From positions 62,001 to 126,000 of the forward strand of contig JASANG010000796.1 in assembly GCA_030248215.1 (NCBI GenBank): DNA of 64,000 bases. Reading direction: 5' to 3'. This DNA comes from Enoplolaimus lenunculus. Its lineage: Eukaryota > Nematoda > Enoplea > Enoplida > Thoracostomopsidae. The notes beneath the pieces are model-generated. The model was not told where the DNA came from, ran no database searches, and saw only the letters and a list, made by a program, of their open reading frames with translations. This document shows positions 50,701 through 63,183 of the stretch, in pieces (position 1 is the stretch's first letter; the number at the start of each line of letters is the position of its first letter). The position numbers were made by a program, and so were the translations under genes.

Positions 50701-53700
50701 ATTCAATTGTCCAGTGGTCGCTGGACCAGATATTATACCAGCTGGTCAGGAGCCCATTTATGCCAGGTACGTGTAAATTTCGAATGCAGACACTATGTAG
50801 TGTGATTGAATTTATTGGCGATTCTAGTTGAAAAACGCTGTCCAGAAACGATTGATGGTCCGAAGAGCCGCAGGAAGGTCGTAAAACAGTGAGAAGAATT
50901 ATTCAAAATCGTAAATTTGTAATACAAACTTCGTCTTAGTAGTGGCACCGAATCCACGATTTGAACGAATCCGAACCCATTGCTAGTTTGCCGAATCCGA
51001 ACCTCGCATTTTGTAACTTTCCGATATATCAATAATTTGTTTCAGAATACCAACTTAATAAAATTTCAACTACTGCTTTGCGACCTGCAAAACTAATAAC
51101 ATTTCTTATTTCCGGCAAATCTACTTTTTGCAAACGCAATTATGTAGCGCCCCTGACCTCAGTTCTGAGATTTATGACCGGAAACAAAAAATATTGATTT
51201 ATATAACAAGTTATTTTAAGTTTTTATTGTTTAAAATGAAAAACATATCGTCGAACATTGTTGGATTCGGGTTTTTCACCACGGGATCCCAACCGCAAAT
51301 TTTTGCCGAATCTGAACATTTGTTGCCATCCTGGTGCTGAGTAATATAGATCTCGTAGCCACAGCATCGATTTAACCTCTAACATAGCTAGTTACGGCTG
51401 CGGCAGAATTGTCATGGTGGCTGGCCGCCGTAGCAATGCCGTCGGGTTGGTTCATCTGGTGTCAAATCAAAACGTTTCGCATGACAGCACGTACATAGTA
51501 AATCGCGTCAAATTAAAACACTGGATAATGCTTGCGCCAATAAAAATACTCCACAAAACAATTGACCAATCATTGCGCGATATAGTAATTATTTTGTTGT
51601 TCGCAAAAATTAACCAGTCACGTTATATCGTAGGCATTTAGTTGACTATTTTTAATCAATCAGGAGCCGTTGACTGCAGAGCCATTTCGTGTCGTGGCTA
51701 CGACATGTATGCTATAGTTGAATTTATTTCAGCCCAACAACAGTTATCAATCGCACCGAGCGGCTGTTGAGCACGGTTGAACCATCGCCAAATTTTTACA
51801 CGTCAGCCGCATCACTGGCACATGGTTCTCCTGGTCAAGCGTTTCACGCACAACCAGTGTTCCCCTTTGACTCAATTGACCATCCACCATCGAATATAAT
51901 TCAGTCAGTAAACGTCGGTTGTGCCGGTAACGGTTTAACGTCACAAGCTTTGCTTCCAGAAACCATTCAAATACCACAGGCAGGTTTGCCTGCTTCAAAT
52001 ACAATATCATTGAGTGCTCCCGCGGCAGCCATTGCTCCTGCGTTGTCTGCGAGACAGATTGACCTTGCTGTAGCTCCGATTGCTACTTTACCACCACAAG
52101 CTCTGCCACCACCGCCGCTTCCTCTTCCCCCTATAATACCGTTTTCAAATCCGAACCCTGTTGATCCTGTGTTTCCGACATTTCAACCATTTTCATCGCT
52201 AAATATACGACCGTTTTCAGATATGCCGCCTGTATATCAACCAGCATCAATGCCCTTGCATAATGCGGCCGGGGGTCAAGGACTCTCAGCTGCCACGTCG
52301 ATGCATCAAGCCCACCCATCTCGTCGAGTGCCAACGTTTCGTGATTATTATCGTTCCTCCCGATTCCAGACGCCCCCGCTTTCAACGTACCAGTCTTCCG
52401 TGAGGTAAGATTTAGCGAATTCTTTAATAGGGCTGATTTGCCATTCTGGTGCAAGAAGGTCGCCTTAGCGCTAAACACATCTTCGCCCCCCCCCAGCTAA
52501 AAATCTGTATGTCAGCAGAAAACTGTTTATGCAAGGAAACCTTTGTATTACCTCATTTATAATTATCTACCGTTTTGTCAATTGGTGGTGGCGGGCTTGC
52601 AGTTCGTGTAGATATTGTTAATTAAATTGTAATGTTATACACCGATCCAGCCAGTGGCTGCTATACTGGTGTTACGACACTTCATGAGTGAAAAGCCAAA
52701 TGCAATTTCAAAACAAAACAATATTTTAAATTTGAAATTTAGGTTCCTCACCAATTTTTCACAAAGTGTTTTGTGGCTGAGATTAATACATACAAATTCA
52801 CACCATTTGGTTTAACTTTTTTGAACATGTGCACGTCAGGTGCAAAAAGAAAATGTATATACACTACCAAATGTTTTGTACTTGCACATCGCAAGATTGC
52901 ATTTATTTCTATTGTTTGTTTAATTGTATGCATAATGTACGCAACATTGCTTGGCATTCGCTGCGTTTGGGCGGTATATAAGTTCGGCTTAATATGCTTT
53001 GGTGGTTACTTATGTCGAGTGGGAGGTTTACCCACGCCCACCTCAGTAGCGAACCCCCAGTATCGTTTTTATGCGCTGTTTCAGGCTACAGTATCCACCC
53101 GAACTAGCATCAGTACTCGGTGGAACAGAGTATGACTTGATTACAGATGATGAACACAAATTAATCGCTCGGTATTGTTCAAAACTTGCCGAGTATCGGG
53201 CGTCTACGTACTCAAGCCAGCAGCAACAACTAATCACGCAACAACAACATTTGCAACAGCAGCAACAACGACAGCAACAAGGTGCCCACCATGTCGTAGC
53301 CGGCAACGCGTTGCTGCAGCCTGGACATCCTGTAACCGACTTGGTAGGAGAAGCAGTTTTGTGTTGTAGATGTACGCACTACGTATATTGAGCAGAGTGC
53401 AACCCGAGGTCTGCGTTTACTTCGGGCTCCGATACAAAGCTGACGTCCTGCTCCGGCAGAAATTATAACTCCTGCCCCGGTAGAATTGGTGCAATAGACT
53501 GTAAAAATTTCTTTAGTGAAGCTGTTCGCATTGTGTAGAAGTGGTCCCGCTTAGCTAGTTCGTGTGTAACTACAGGGCCGTTTTTTGAAAACTTTAGTTG
53601 CCAGGTTTTAATGGAGGCTTTATTGAACGTATTGTTTGGTTTTCGTAGCCAACCACCTTTTAGCATTCTTCCACAGACCCAAACCATTTTTTAAGCTATT

Positions 53701-56700
53701 TATGTTTTGTGTGCGGGGGTCGGTAGGTAGATGTTCGTCCGTCCGAACAGAATATCAGGAACCGTTGGACGGATATTGATAAACTTTTTTGTTTGAAAGC
53801 GTATTATCCTGGGGTGTTAACCTCGCATTGGGGTTTTAATTTTTTAAGCCTTTTATTAGTTACAGGCTATTTTACATACTTGGTTAAGCCTAAATCAGGA
53901 CTTTTTAAATTATATCACTAATTATTAGGGATACAAGCAATCGAATTCAATACTAAAGGGTTTTTGGGTGCGAGAAATCTGAATAAATTGTTTATAAATC
54001 TCCAGAACCGATAATTAATTATTTAGCTAATAGCTAATTTGCATATTAGCTTAAGCCTAAATTCGGACATTTAAATTATTTCACTGATTATAAGGGTTGC
54101 TGGCATATCTGCAAAAAGCAGAAATTAATATTGTTGAATCAAGTAATGCCTGATGAATAATTTTTGCTGGAGACTGATTTCGATTATTTCCCGGAGCTGG
54201 AGCCAGATATCCGGTCACACCCTATTTGAAAAGTACGTAGCGCCTATCACCGGTTGGTGATAATTCCTATATATTATGAACCAGTCCATAGATAACTTCA
54301 AAGTTAGGCATATTTATTCTCATTTGGTTGGTGCTGCTGATAAGCCGAGTTTGACATTTGTAGCGGTTCATGTTCGCTCTTTTTAAAACCTATCGCTTAC
54401 TGGTGAGACGTGGTACCAGAATTCAGAATGCGGGATCTGGTTCTACTTTCAGGGTATTGACACAAGTCAGTCGTTTGGTGCTTTTCCGATATGCAACACA
54501 GGAATTGACGTGCTTGGTGGTGGACAGGCAATTTGCGGTCAACTGACACCCCGTGGTGCAACGATTGCAGAATTACAGCAAAAGCGGAAGTACGTTAAAA
54601 TGGTACCATGCTTGCTTTCGGCGTCGGGCCTCACCGTGTGTCACACTGCATAGTGGCGGACGGTAACGTCTTATCGTATAAATGTTGTTTCATATGTTTA
54701 CTTGCAATTTTTAAACAATGGAAAACTTATGCAAACGTATATTTTATAATTTCATTTTAAAAAACTTAATGAATTAATATTTCAGTGAGATGGTTCGCGA
54801 AATTCAGCGTCTTCAACATGTCCACAGTGATATGTTACGTGATGGCGAGACTACTCTTGCGATTCCAGAAAATTTAGGGGGCGGCCCACAGCACCTGGTT
54901 GAGATGCCGTCTTTTGTTTTACCGCACAGTGCGCCACCCGGGATGTCAGGTTCTGTGATTCCGTCACCGCCTTTAGTTGACAATCTTCTTGCACTCCAGC
55001 CTGGATTGATCACACCGAACAGTATAACAGCACCGGTTGGTTCGCTACCGGGCACTATACCCACCAGCTCTAGTGTTTTGCAAGAGCTGTCTGCATTACG
55101 TAATCGCAAAGACGCCCTGGAGTCCCGTATGATGGCTTTGCTTGATTCAAAGCGAGATTTGATTGGAGCGCTTGACGATATCATGCGGCAAGTAAGGGTG
55201 GCGCTATACTTTTTCATGATTTCATTACCATGTGACATTGACTTGCCGCTTTCTTCTTCGTCAGACGGCTGCCTTTTGTTTGTATGTTTATTTGCATGTG
55301 AAAAACTACCTAAACTATAACAGGATCTTATTTCGCTAGAGTTCGAGTCAGAACCGCACTAGTGTAAACCACAAAACATATTTCGTAGAAATGAAATACG
55401 ATTCATAAGCTTACTTATTATATAATGCACGTGTGGAATAAATAAAGCTGGCAAGAATGTTTATAAATTTACAAAAATCTAAGTTTGTCTAATTTTGGAG
55501 TTATGCATTGATGTTCAAAATCTGTTTTGTGATACTAACCCAATTCTAAAAAACACTTTTGTTGCTAATGAATGGAAATATAGTTATTTGTGTACTTTGC
55601 TTTAGACCGGTGGTATTCCAACACCTATTGTGTACGATCATCACCCTCCGCCATTTTCTGACACCAGTGCCGCTGGTAATGGATTCCACAGGACACTGAT
55701 TTCGCCACGGTCGGTTAGTGCGAACTTAGCCGGACTAGGATTGGAATATTCTGGACCCGGTGGCGCACTGTTTGTCTCGCCACCAATAGCATCACGTGGT
55801 TCATTGCATGTACCTGGTGCACCGCCATACGTTGGTTCTTTGCCACGAAACTATGGCGGCATTCCGTCTAGCCATACTGTTGGCCCGGCGGAGCTGCGAT
55901 TTGGTACTACAAGCTTTGCTCGTCAGCCGCCTGGACCACCTCTTGATCCAGGAGATTTGAACATGATGCCGCAGCCGGGTGCAGCCTGTCAGCCATCGCT
56001 AATATCGTTGAATCGCGGTATGCCGCCAACGTCATCATTATCGATGCCTCAGATGGCACCTGCTGCGGCCAGCGCTCGAGCAACTACGATAGGTAATATC
56101 CCGCCTGATCAATTTCATCATGGACCACCGCCGTTGTTAGGATTTGGTGTACCAAGCGCAACTGGAACAGCACCAGTTAATACTTACAGTTGTCCACCGC
56201 TAGCCGAGCCACATGGAGTCTCCGAGTTGCCACATTCGGTAGTAAACGGACGTCCTGGAACGTTTTATCCGCTTCGGCCTGCCATAAAACCATATCTGGT
56301 CAGCAGCGCCGCCGCTGATCCGAAAGTGTTCACTGGTGGTGGTCTGACGGCTCAAATTGGTATTGCACCTACGCAGCAGCCTCAACAAATTGCTCCTGTT
56401 ACGTTGCCCCATCATTACGCAGTGGCACCGTCATTCACTGGTGTTGTACCGACGGCTACTGGCGCGATAACTACAACAAGCGCACCTGCAACCTGTAGTG
56501 GTGATGTAACGATGCTACAAAGCAATTTGTTGACTGCTGCGAATAGTATTGCGAACACAATGTCAACTTTGGTCAAGGAATTGGAGTATCCGGGTAAGTT
56601 GCTTTATTATTATTTTAAAAGTTTCAAAAGAAACAAGTTACAAAAATCGACAGAGCCTTTTGAAGTTCGTACATTGTGTTTACAGGAAATCTCAGTCGCG

Positions 56701-56750
56701 ACGATAGCTACGTATATCTGGCTTCTGTCCTAGGGCAACTGAGAGGGTGA
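41741..56750 (+). CDS. DTNA/DTNB: Dystrobrevin, enlarged, 18 coding exons
   Basis: Exons: 41741-41930, 42619-42699, 43515-43728, 43955-44040, 45918-46069, 46804-46912, 47340-47506, 47759-48024, 48445-48537, 48774-48872, 50345-50431, 50677-50766, 51733-52404, 53085-53343, 54453-54589, 54786-55191, 55606-56593, 56686-56750. All join in frame: 1386 residues, against about 740 in human DTNA. Residues about 64-277 are the EF-hand-like region ([59 protein letters not shown]). Residues 280-330 are the ZZ zinc finger (CDAC, CQRC, CQDC, HTNAH). Later come [10 protein letters not shown], two coiled-coil helices ([35 protein letters not shown]) that in relatives pair with dystrophin, and [17 protein letters not shown]. 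The extra length is Pro/Ala/Ser-rich sequence in exons 8-13 and 17, with a poly-Gln tract in exon 14. Role: cytoplasmic scaffold of the dystrophin-syntrophin complex. Least certain: exon 14 donor and exon 18. Confidence 0.96.
42049..42532. mobile_element. ATTGAGCRAAGC MITE, copy A (dystrobrevin intron 1)
   Basis: It starts ATTGAGCAAAGCTCGGACAT and ends GCTTCGCTCAAT, which are inverted repeats. Next to the right end is GAGTACCTAATACAAAACG, shared with copies B, C and D. It is about 484 bp with no coding capacity. Confidence 0.8.
44086..44803. mobile_element. ATTGAGCGAAGC MITE, copy B (dystrobrevin intron 4)
   Basis: The ends ATTGAGCGAAGC and GCTTCGCTCAAT are perfect 12-bp inverted repeats. 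Orientation is opposite to copies A and C: the GTTTTATGTTTTGTACTC text is at its left end. The inside carries two or three tandem versions of a unit around TTTGCATATTAG and TTATTAGGGTTA. Length is 718 bp. Confidence 0.85.
44932..45346. mobile_element. ATTGAGCGAAGC MITE, copy C (dystrobrevin intron 4)
   Basis: It starts TTGAGCGATGCTCAGATATAC (like copy A) and ends near AAAACATAAAACGGTTCGCG. It lies only 130 bp after copy B and in the opposite orientation, so B and C can pair along their GTTAACCT ... GGTTCCTGAGATTCTTTTC region. Confidence 0.75.
46090..46487. mobile_element. MITE with about 85-bp inverted ends (dystrobrevin intron 5)
   Basis: The left block (CATATATTATGTCGTGCTCC ... ATTGCTGTTCGGGCAGCCC) reappears inverted at 46403-46487 (GGGTTGTCCCGAACAGCAAT ... 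GGGGCATGACATATATTA). A second internal inverted pair, TTATTGTGCAAGTCA / TGACTTGCACA, lies near 46240-46285. It starts about 20 bp after the exon 5 donor. Confidence 0.75.
48203..48299 (-). repeat. tRNA-like SINE fragment (dystrobrevin intron 8)
   Basis: The minus strand has an A-box-like CCCGCTCGAGCTCGACCG and a good B box, GGGGTTCGAATCC, about 80 bases apart, with a long middle part. The acceptor arms do not pair well. It is most likely a tRNA-derived repeat relic. Confidence 0.5.
48961..49742. mobile_element. hAT element, inverted second copy (dystrobrevin intron 10)
   Basis: Ends TAGAATTGCATCTGGGTCC and GTTGCAACTCTG. The inside (GAGACATGACATGTCTC, CTGCAGAAGGAAAA, TACTTGGGTTACGATTAC, GCATTGCATACTGTCC) matches the reverse complement of 31770-32785 in the same order. 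It is shorter by about 230 bp and without a clear target duplication, so older or more worn than the PPIE copy. Confidence 0.85.
53701..54105. mobile_element. ATTGAGCGAAGC MITE, copy D, partial (dystrobrevin intron 14)
   Basis: It begins TATGTTTTGTGTGCGGGGGTC and continues through GTCCGTCCGAACAGAATATCAGGAACCG-type text (parts shared with copy B), CCTGGGGTGTTAACCTCGCA and the GCATATTAGCTTAAGCC unit. The outermost terminal repeats are missing or too worn to see. Confidence 0.7.
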
Positions 56751-59700
56751 CTGTTTTCTCACGTTCAGAATTGAGGCAGTTTTATCCATTGTTGCCTTGT
56801 GATATAAATGTCACTGAATAATATTCACTTCTGTTATTATTTAACAGCATTTTTGGTTGATAAAAAGCTCCCAGGAGTACATGTGTCGTAGCCCAAGTCG
56901 TAATTTAGCCACCGAACTGGGCTAGTCCAAAACGGAATTATGACTAGGGCTAGCGCAAGGCGAAATCGTGTCAGATAAATCTGTGTGTTTTCTAATTGGT
57001 TACTTAATAGTCGTAGTCCTGCTTGATTCCGCTTGCTCAGTAAAACAAACTGGTGTAGCCAATGCCAATAGGTGGCGATTATTTAGCCAATAAGAATAAA
57101 GTATTCGCATCAACCAATCGTATTTGAGTATGGCATTAAGCTAGTAACCAATCACAAGGCGTACACTGGTGGCATAAAAACAATTACGCTGTAGGCTAGC
57201 CCAAGTCGTAATTATGCCCTGGCCTGGCCTGGCCCAATTCCGAATAGTCTTGGCCTCAGTCTCTGTCTTGGCAAGTCTCGGTATGTGGCAGGTTTCCGTT
57301 TGCGGTTTTTTGTGTCTCGTTGGTTTGGAACCGAGACCAGAAGTCGAGGATTCAGCAAAATATGTATCACTGTGTTTTTGAAGTAAGTCATGCTTGATGA
57401 ATAAAATTTTGCTATGAATCTATGAACTTTTAGAGTTACCCAATCATTATGAACAGATATTTTGAAAAACACAAAAAACTATGAGACACACAAAAAACTA
57501 CAAAAAAAACCCATTAGAAATAATTTTGGGAATTTCAATTTTTTCGGCGATGACCAAAAATTAACCGAGGACGAAACTTTTCATGGCCGGTCTCGGTAGT
57601 CAGGCCTCCGTCGCAGTCTCGGTTTTCAATATATGCATTGCCGAGAGATTATATGATGCCTTTGGTCAAACAAAGGAGGAGAATCAACCTCAGGGCAGAC
57701 CATAACTAGTGGATTGGCTGTGTGGGTGGGGAACCAATAACCGTCCACAGTGAGAGAGTCCAATATATTTGGTATGACGCGGCATGAACTTGATGCAATT
57801 GATGGAAAATATTTACAGTAGAAAAATGTCGTAGTAAGATTTGTGATGTTGTTTTAGGGCAAGAAGCAATGGAAACGCAAACTACAATGCAACAGTAATC
57901 TGCTCACAATCAATAGTACGTAAGAACTATTAAGCCATACAGTGGTTGATTTGAAATTACTAAGTGGGGTATGCATTTAGGTATGAGGCCGCACAAAAGG
58001 TCCATTGTGCGACATGGGAGGGCATTTTTAGCGTCAAATTTGCGTGCAAAAAGTACTAAAATTTGTAATATTTACGAGCGCCGACATTGAGAGATTAGTT
58101 CGTAATGTAACATTTTTCGAACATATATGACCAAAATAGTTCAGCATATACGATAGGTGCGGTCATCTCAACAAAAATTAGCCTTTCACAAGCCTCAGCA
58201 CTATGGTTTCAGTGAGCCGTACGCACAGTGTTACAGCTTTCAAATTCCAACCCAGCGTAATACATGCAGCAAAGTAAAAAATACTAATAATAGTGTCGGA
58301 ACTTGTGACAGAATATTTTGGCCGCTGTAATGTTATGATGATTTTGCTGTCTTAATGGTATGCATAGATATGATCGTTATGTAATGAAGCATAAGAATTG
58401 TAAAAGTATTCGAAAACTTTATTTCACAGATTGTAGGTGTCCACTCGATTATGTAACGTCTCAGGTAAAGCATTATCTAAATCACAGAAGCTGTAAATGC
58501 CAGCAGATCAACCTTGTTTGTGTGATTCGCCGGTGGCGCTATTTGTCTATCCGGTAAATAATTTGTTTAGTCAAGCTTGTGAATGTTTTCTTGCGAGAAA
58601 CGTTTAACGGTTTCATTTGTCATAATTACTGTTTGTTTAATATTTCCAAGTACAGTTTTGTATTATTCTAAAAACAATCGTAAACTGGGGCAAAGTTTAT
58701 AAAAAAACTGGTTTAAAAAGGGTTAATTTTTGATTAAGAAGAACATTTATCATTTGTTTTTTTAAATTTGTAATTATTTGCACATTTTCGCAGTTTTTAT
58801 AACGCTTGGCGTGTTGATATATACTATTTTAATGTTTTTGGACATGGTTTCACAACTTAATCAGGGGTAATTGTAGTTTTGTAGAGAATGCTTTTCAATG
58901 GTGAGTAATTACTATTTTTAAGCGCCGATGTCTCGTCTCACAATAATTATAGGCATCGGGATTCCTAAAATTATACTACAAGACGATGTATAAACATAAT
59001 GTTCGTTTTTGGCCCATAAGTTTTCAAATTAGCGGTGAAATATTTTTCCTGGCTCTGGGAGTTTTTAGCATTTAATATGGGTTGAGCTATGAGCGAGCAG
59101 TTTGGTTTTTTGAAAACACCTTGTAGTAAAAAGTTGATTCATCGTTCGGTTAAATTAGAGCACTGAGCCCAGGATTGGACTCTGATGGCTTTTGTACGCT
59201 TATCTCACGTTTAAAACGAAGGCTTTGACTCAGGGCCAGGACTATGTTTAGCCAAAGGCGTAGATAAACGCTTTGGCTTAGGCAAGCGGTTTCAGAAAGG
59301 TAAGCCTAATCATGTTGAGGGCAGTGTACAAGAGGAGTCTGACATAGCTGAGCGTATAACATATTTTCTAGCAACTAAGCGTTATATATGATTCCAGTTG
59401 ACTTCTAGAAAACTGAATCTGGAGCGTATACGCAGTAGCCCCCTTAACGCTTTTTGTGTGCATTTAGAAGCACGATTCAATACCTTCGTGTTGACTTTTT
59501 GAGCCCATTTGTTTTTTGTAGACTATGATGTGCCATTGTTGAAGGTATAGTGCTGGCATTCTCAGTCACTCAGTAACTAGCTTATAGTATGTAGTTTTAA
59601 AGTACTATATATGTTAATTTTTTACTTACTATCTGTGATTCTCTGTAATCTCTAGTCTTTTTTGTGGTGTTTTTGCCATTTTGTCAATGTTTTATTACAT

Positions 59701-61531
59701 ATTAATTGAATATATACCTACTTCATGTTGTATTTATGTATGTGTGTGACGAAAATTATTTCACTTACTAGGCATTCCATCGTTCTTTTTCTTTGTTATC
59801 TTTGTACTGATGTTACTGAGACGTGATATTGCGTACCGCTCCTATATTTGATGAAATAGCAAATTAGACAAATTGGGAGTGGGACAGACTGGAAATGAAT
59901 ATTCACAAAAAATATACGACTTTACATTCAGGGGTCAGAAAAGAGAAAAAAAGCCGAAAATTTGCAAGCGAAACGAATGAGTGGTCGGTCATACACATTT
60001 TTCTATAAAATCCCGTACAGAACTTGAATTTGAAATGCAATTTTTTGGTGGAGTGAGTGAATAAAAGATGTAACTAGACAACCCAGGACTAGAACACAGG
60101 AGCGCTGTTTAGGGCGATCTGACTATGACAGGTGTAAAATGTTAATTTGAATTGGTGTTCATTTTTTTCATAATCTGAACCGCTGAAACTAGTACTATAC
60201 TTGGGACTTTGATTCAACTAAATCTAATATATCATGAACGAATGTATATTTAGTTTGTTAATTCAGGGGTTTATACCTTATACCGAGAAGGAGTACATGG
60301 GGCCGTACCCGTCAACGAAGATTTGTTTACAGTACAACTTTTATGTGATTCCAGTCGAAAAATGATGTTACCATTTTTTTGGTGGCCAATTTTCAATTTA
60401 AAGTTATTTACAGTGATATTCATAATTGTCACTTTTTCCAAGTTGGTGTTAGTTTTTGTGGCGAAATGCCGGTTTAATACTTTCACCTTCAATTGCGAAA
60501 GGTTATTTTGCGATAAGTACCAGACTCAGAGTGATATACATCATCTATTAGCTAAAATTGATCTTTGACAGTGGTTTACCAATTGGTTAAAATTTGTTAC
60601 GTTGAAAAGATGGTTGTGTATACACGCGTATTTGTAACATTCCACGCCAAGTGAACTTGAACTGTCAAATAAAGCCAAACGTCATGTGTTTGTTCATTTA
60701 TACCAAATTTGCAGGGAATGAGAAATTTTGCAACTTTTGTTTCTAAGTTGAGAATTATTTCTGTTTCATAGTGGTTAAATAGATTCGTTGAATGGGAGAT
60801 TTGATTTTGTATCAAACTTTCTGATGTTATTAGCATAAAATATCTTTTTACATCGGCGATGGTGAATTCAATATGTGCTCGTGTAGTGAAAAGCTATTCG
60901 TATTCTATTCGGCGTTGACATTGTTTTCATAGTTTTAATCGAAGTATAAGGATAGTTTAATAGCGACGATACTAATAGCATCTGTGGTATTTTTACTGGT
61001 CAGCATTTTATGAATGCTTACGCTAAAATAAAATTTTTCGAAAACGTCGTTTATTAAAATAGTCGAATTTGTTTCCGATTTAATCAATAAATTGAATTTA
61101 TTTTTGATGTACAAAATTTTCTGATCTTTGATAACAGCTGCTTGAATCTCCGCTGCAACCTTGGGCTCATCATGGATTCATGTGGTTTCTGTTCTGCCAC
61201 CGTTTATGTCAATTTCATTATTTGCAGCATTTGTTTTAGTGTATATGTTTTATTCTTTAAAACTTTTAGATTAATAATAAAATTTAACATTTTTGTTGGT
61301 GCGCTCGAGCTGAGAGAGGCTGAGTAGTATGCGGTTGGCAGAAGGTATCCCAAGTTTTATACACTGATGCGCCGAACGTTAACCCCATTCACACGGGCGA
61401 GTTTTTGCAGCAAGAACTACTAAGCTGTAATTTTTAGTCGAAGACCCATTGCAGATCTTACAGCTGCAAGTTCTCGCATCAAAATCTTCCACGCACAGGT
61501 TCCGGCTACAAGTTTCGGCTATTGTAAACAT
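56751..61531. other. Region 3' of dystrobrevin, intergenic
   Basis: It contains the expected 3' UTR of dystrobrevin (AATAAA at 57091 and 57399 are candidates) and no further exon I can support. About 56880-57235 has inverted GGGCTAGCCCAAGTCGTAATT-like words at both ends, a likely MITE. About 57240-57620 is GTCTCGG-rich text related to 18475-19024 and 31310-31620. A 65-codon Cys-rich frame at 58360-58557 is unsupported. Confidence 0.4.
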
Positions 61532-61707
61532 CAGGGATGGAACGTTTTTCTGTGGGACTAGAATAGTGTACGTTTAAGCTTTGGAGTATTTTTTTTTGCT
61601 TGGCTTAGGCATAGGCTTACGAATGTGCTCATTTCTATGCTTAGGTTTACGTGTAGGAATATGCTGTATAATACTGTTACGCCCCTGTTCTTTAAGTACA
61701 TTGACAT
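61532..61707 (+). repeat. Dispersed repeat, copy 2
   Basis: It has the same start (GGATGGAACGTTTTTCTGTGG) and end (GTTCTTTAAGTACATTGAC) as the copy at 8413-8546, with CTTAGG and CTTACG words between. It is 40 bp longer than that copy through expansion of the CTTAGG section. Confidence 0.65.
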
Positions 61708-63183
61708 AAGTTTCAGATGCAAAAGCTTGCAAATTGTAGCTGCGAGTTCTTGCTGCAAAATTTGCATGTGTGAATAGTACTTTAGTTTTTGGTTCAAAAC
61801 TAGGCTAGTTTTTATCGTTGAGTAACACGACACCCGTATCGACTCAACTGCAAGTATATGTGAACATTATTTTCTGGTTAACGGAGGGCATTAGTGTTAA
61901 CATTATCGCCACAAGGTACTTTTGAATGTATAATTTTTCAGGTATAGACTGCAGATGACTTTTCAGTGCCTCACCTCAGCGAGGTCGTGTTATGGTTGTT
62001 CGCAGTATTTTGCATACGTGTATACTGAATTCCATATTAACACTAATGGTATGGCATACGTGTTATGTACCTATTTTAAACTCATAAATCGGTGGTAGGT
62101 ATATAGCCGAGGTTTACGACATCTCCGCGATGCTGTCCTCAAAATTGTGCCAAAAATTGAATCGAAACGCGCCAAACAGGTAAATTTTGCATAGCGTTGC
62201 AAATCTCAGTACCGAAATTGCCAGGGGTCGGAGGCAGACCTCCGGTTGTACCCTGATATTCGAAGATGACTACTAAAACATTGCGCTTGAATATTGTATT
62301 CTTGAATACTTTTAAATTAATTTTATCGCTCAACAGACACGCAATATTTACAGAATATCAAATCTTGACACTGTTCCAGCCAATCATAACGCAAATATTT
62401 GATGCGATGGCCTATGTTACTTTAAGGGTTGTCCGTTACGCTCCTAAAAGTAACATTGGCCGATGCGATTATGATCTGCATTATTAAAACTATACAATCA
62501 CATATTTGTTCTCAGTACCAAAAGTCGATAATGATTCTTTCAACTATTATACAGCTTTACCTTGTTTGCTTCGCTCATCAGGTACCAGCACGCACTTTGT
62601 CCCTAGTTTTGCCCGTCTCATAGGAAGTCAATGTCGATGTCAATGCATGTTTATTCGACTGAAAATTGTTATTTTAACATTGTATACAGTCGCATAAGTA
62701 TTAGTCGAACCTTATACAGCCATAAAAATGGGTTGGAGTATTCCAAAAGCCTGTTGCGTACTGGTTTTACGTTGTTTTAAACGCAGAATAGAGTCCACTT
62801 TGATACTCTTGTCCGATGAGTATCTACTATTGTTAGTAATAAAATTGTAAAACAGGGATCATAACGTTTAATGAAACGTGCGTGTTTCTGAAGCGATAAT
62901 TTGCAGATGCCAGTTTTGTCAGGCATTTTCGAATAATACATATATAAGTTCTCATTAATTTCCGATCTGAGACGCTGTCTGTCTGGTCCATGTAAATTAT
63001 GTGGGTCTGCCCATTTTGACACAGGGAGATCGGTAGGCTTGGACACTGGAAGACTTAGGCTTAGGATTATGCATATAATTTTGGGTCTACGTTTAGGTTG
63101 ATAGTTACGTTCCGGCTTGGGTTTCGTGGGCCAGTCATTGTGATTAACCTTTGCAGTCAATCCCGTATTCGCGAGTTGCTTCA
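61708..63183. other. Intergenic repeat mosaic
   Basis: Holds CCTCACCTCAGCGAGGTC at 61970 (also at 27190), a decayed CCGGAGG block at 62205-62258, and a hairpin at 62409-62459 (GGCCTATGTTACTTT / AAAGTAACATTGGCC). A minus-strand open frame of 135 codons at 63184-62777 directly abuts the Gln/Asn-rich gene, but I recognise no motif in it. Confidence 0.4.

Noticed and set aside
52131-52478. Minus-strand 115-codon frame over dystrobrevin exon 13
   Set aside because: Shadow of the plus-strand exon, whose frame, junctions and composition fit dystrobrevin.
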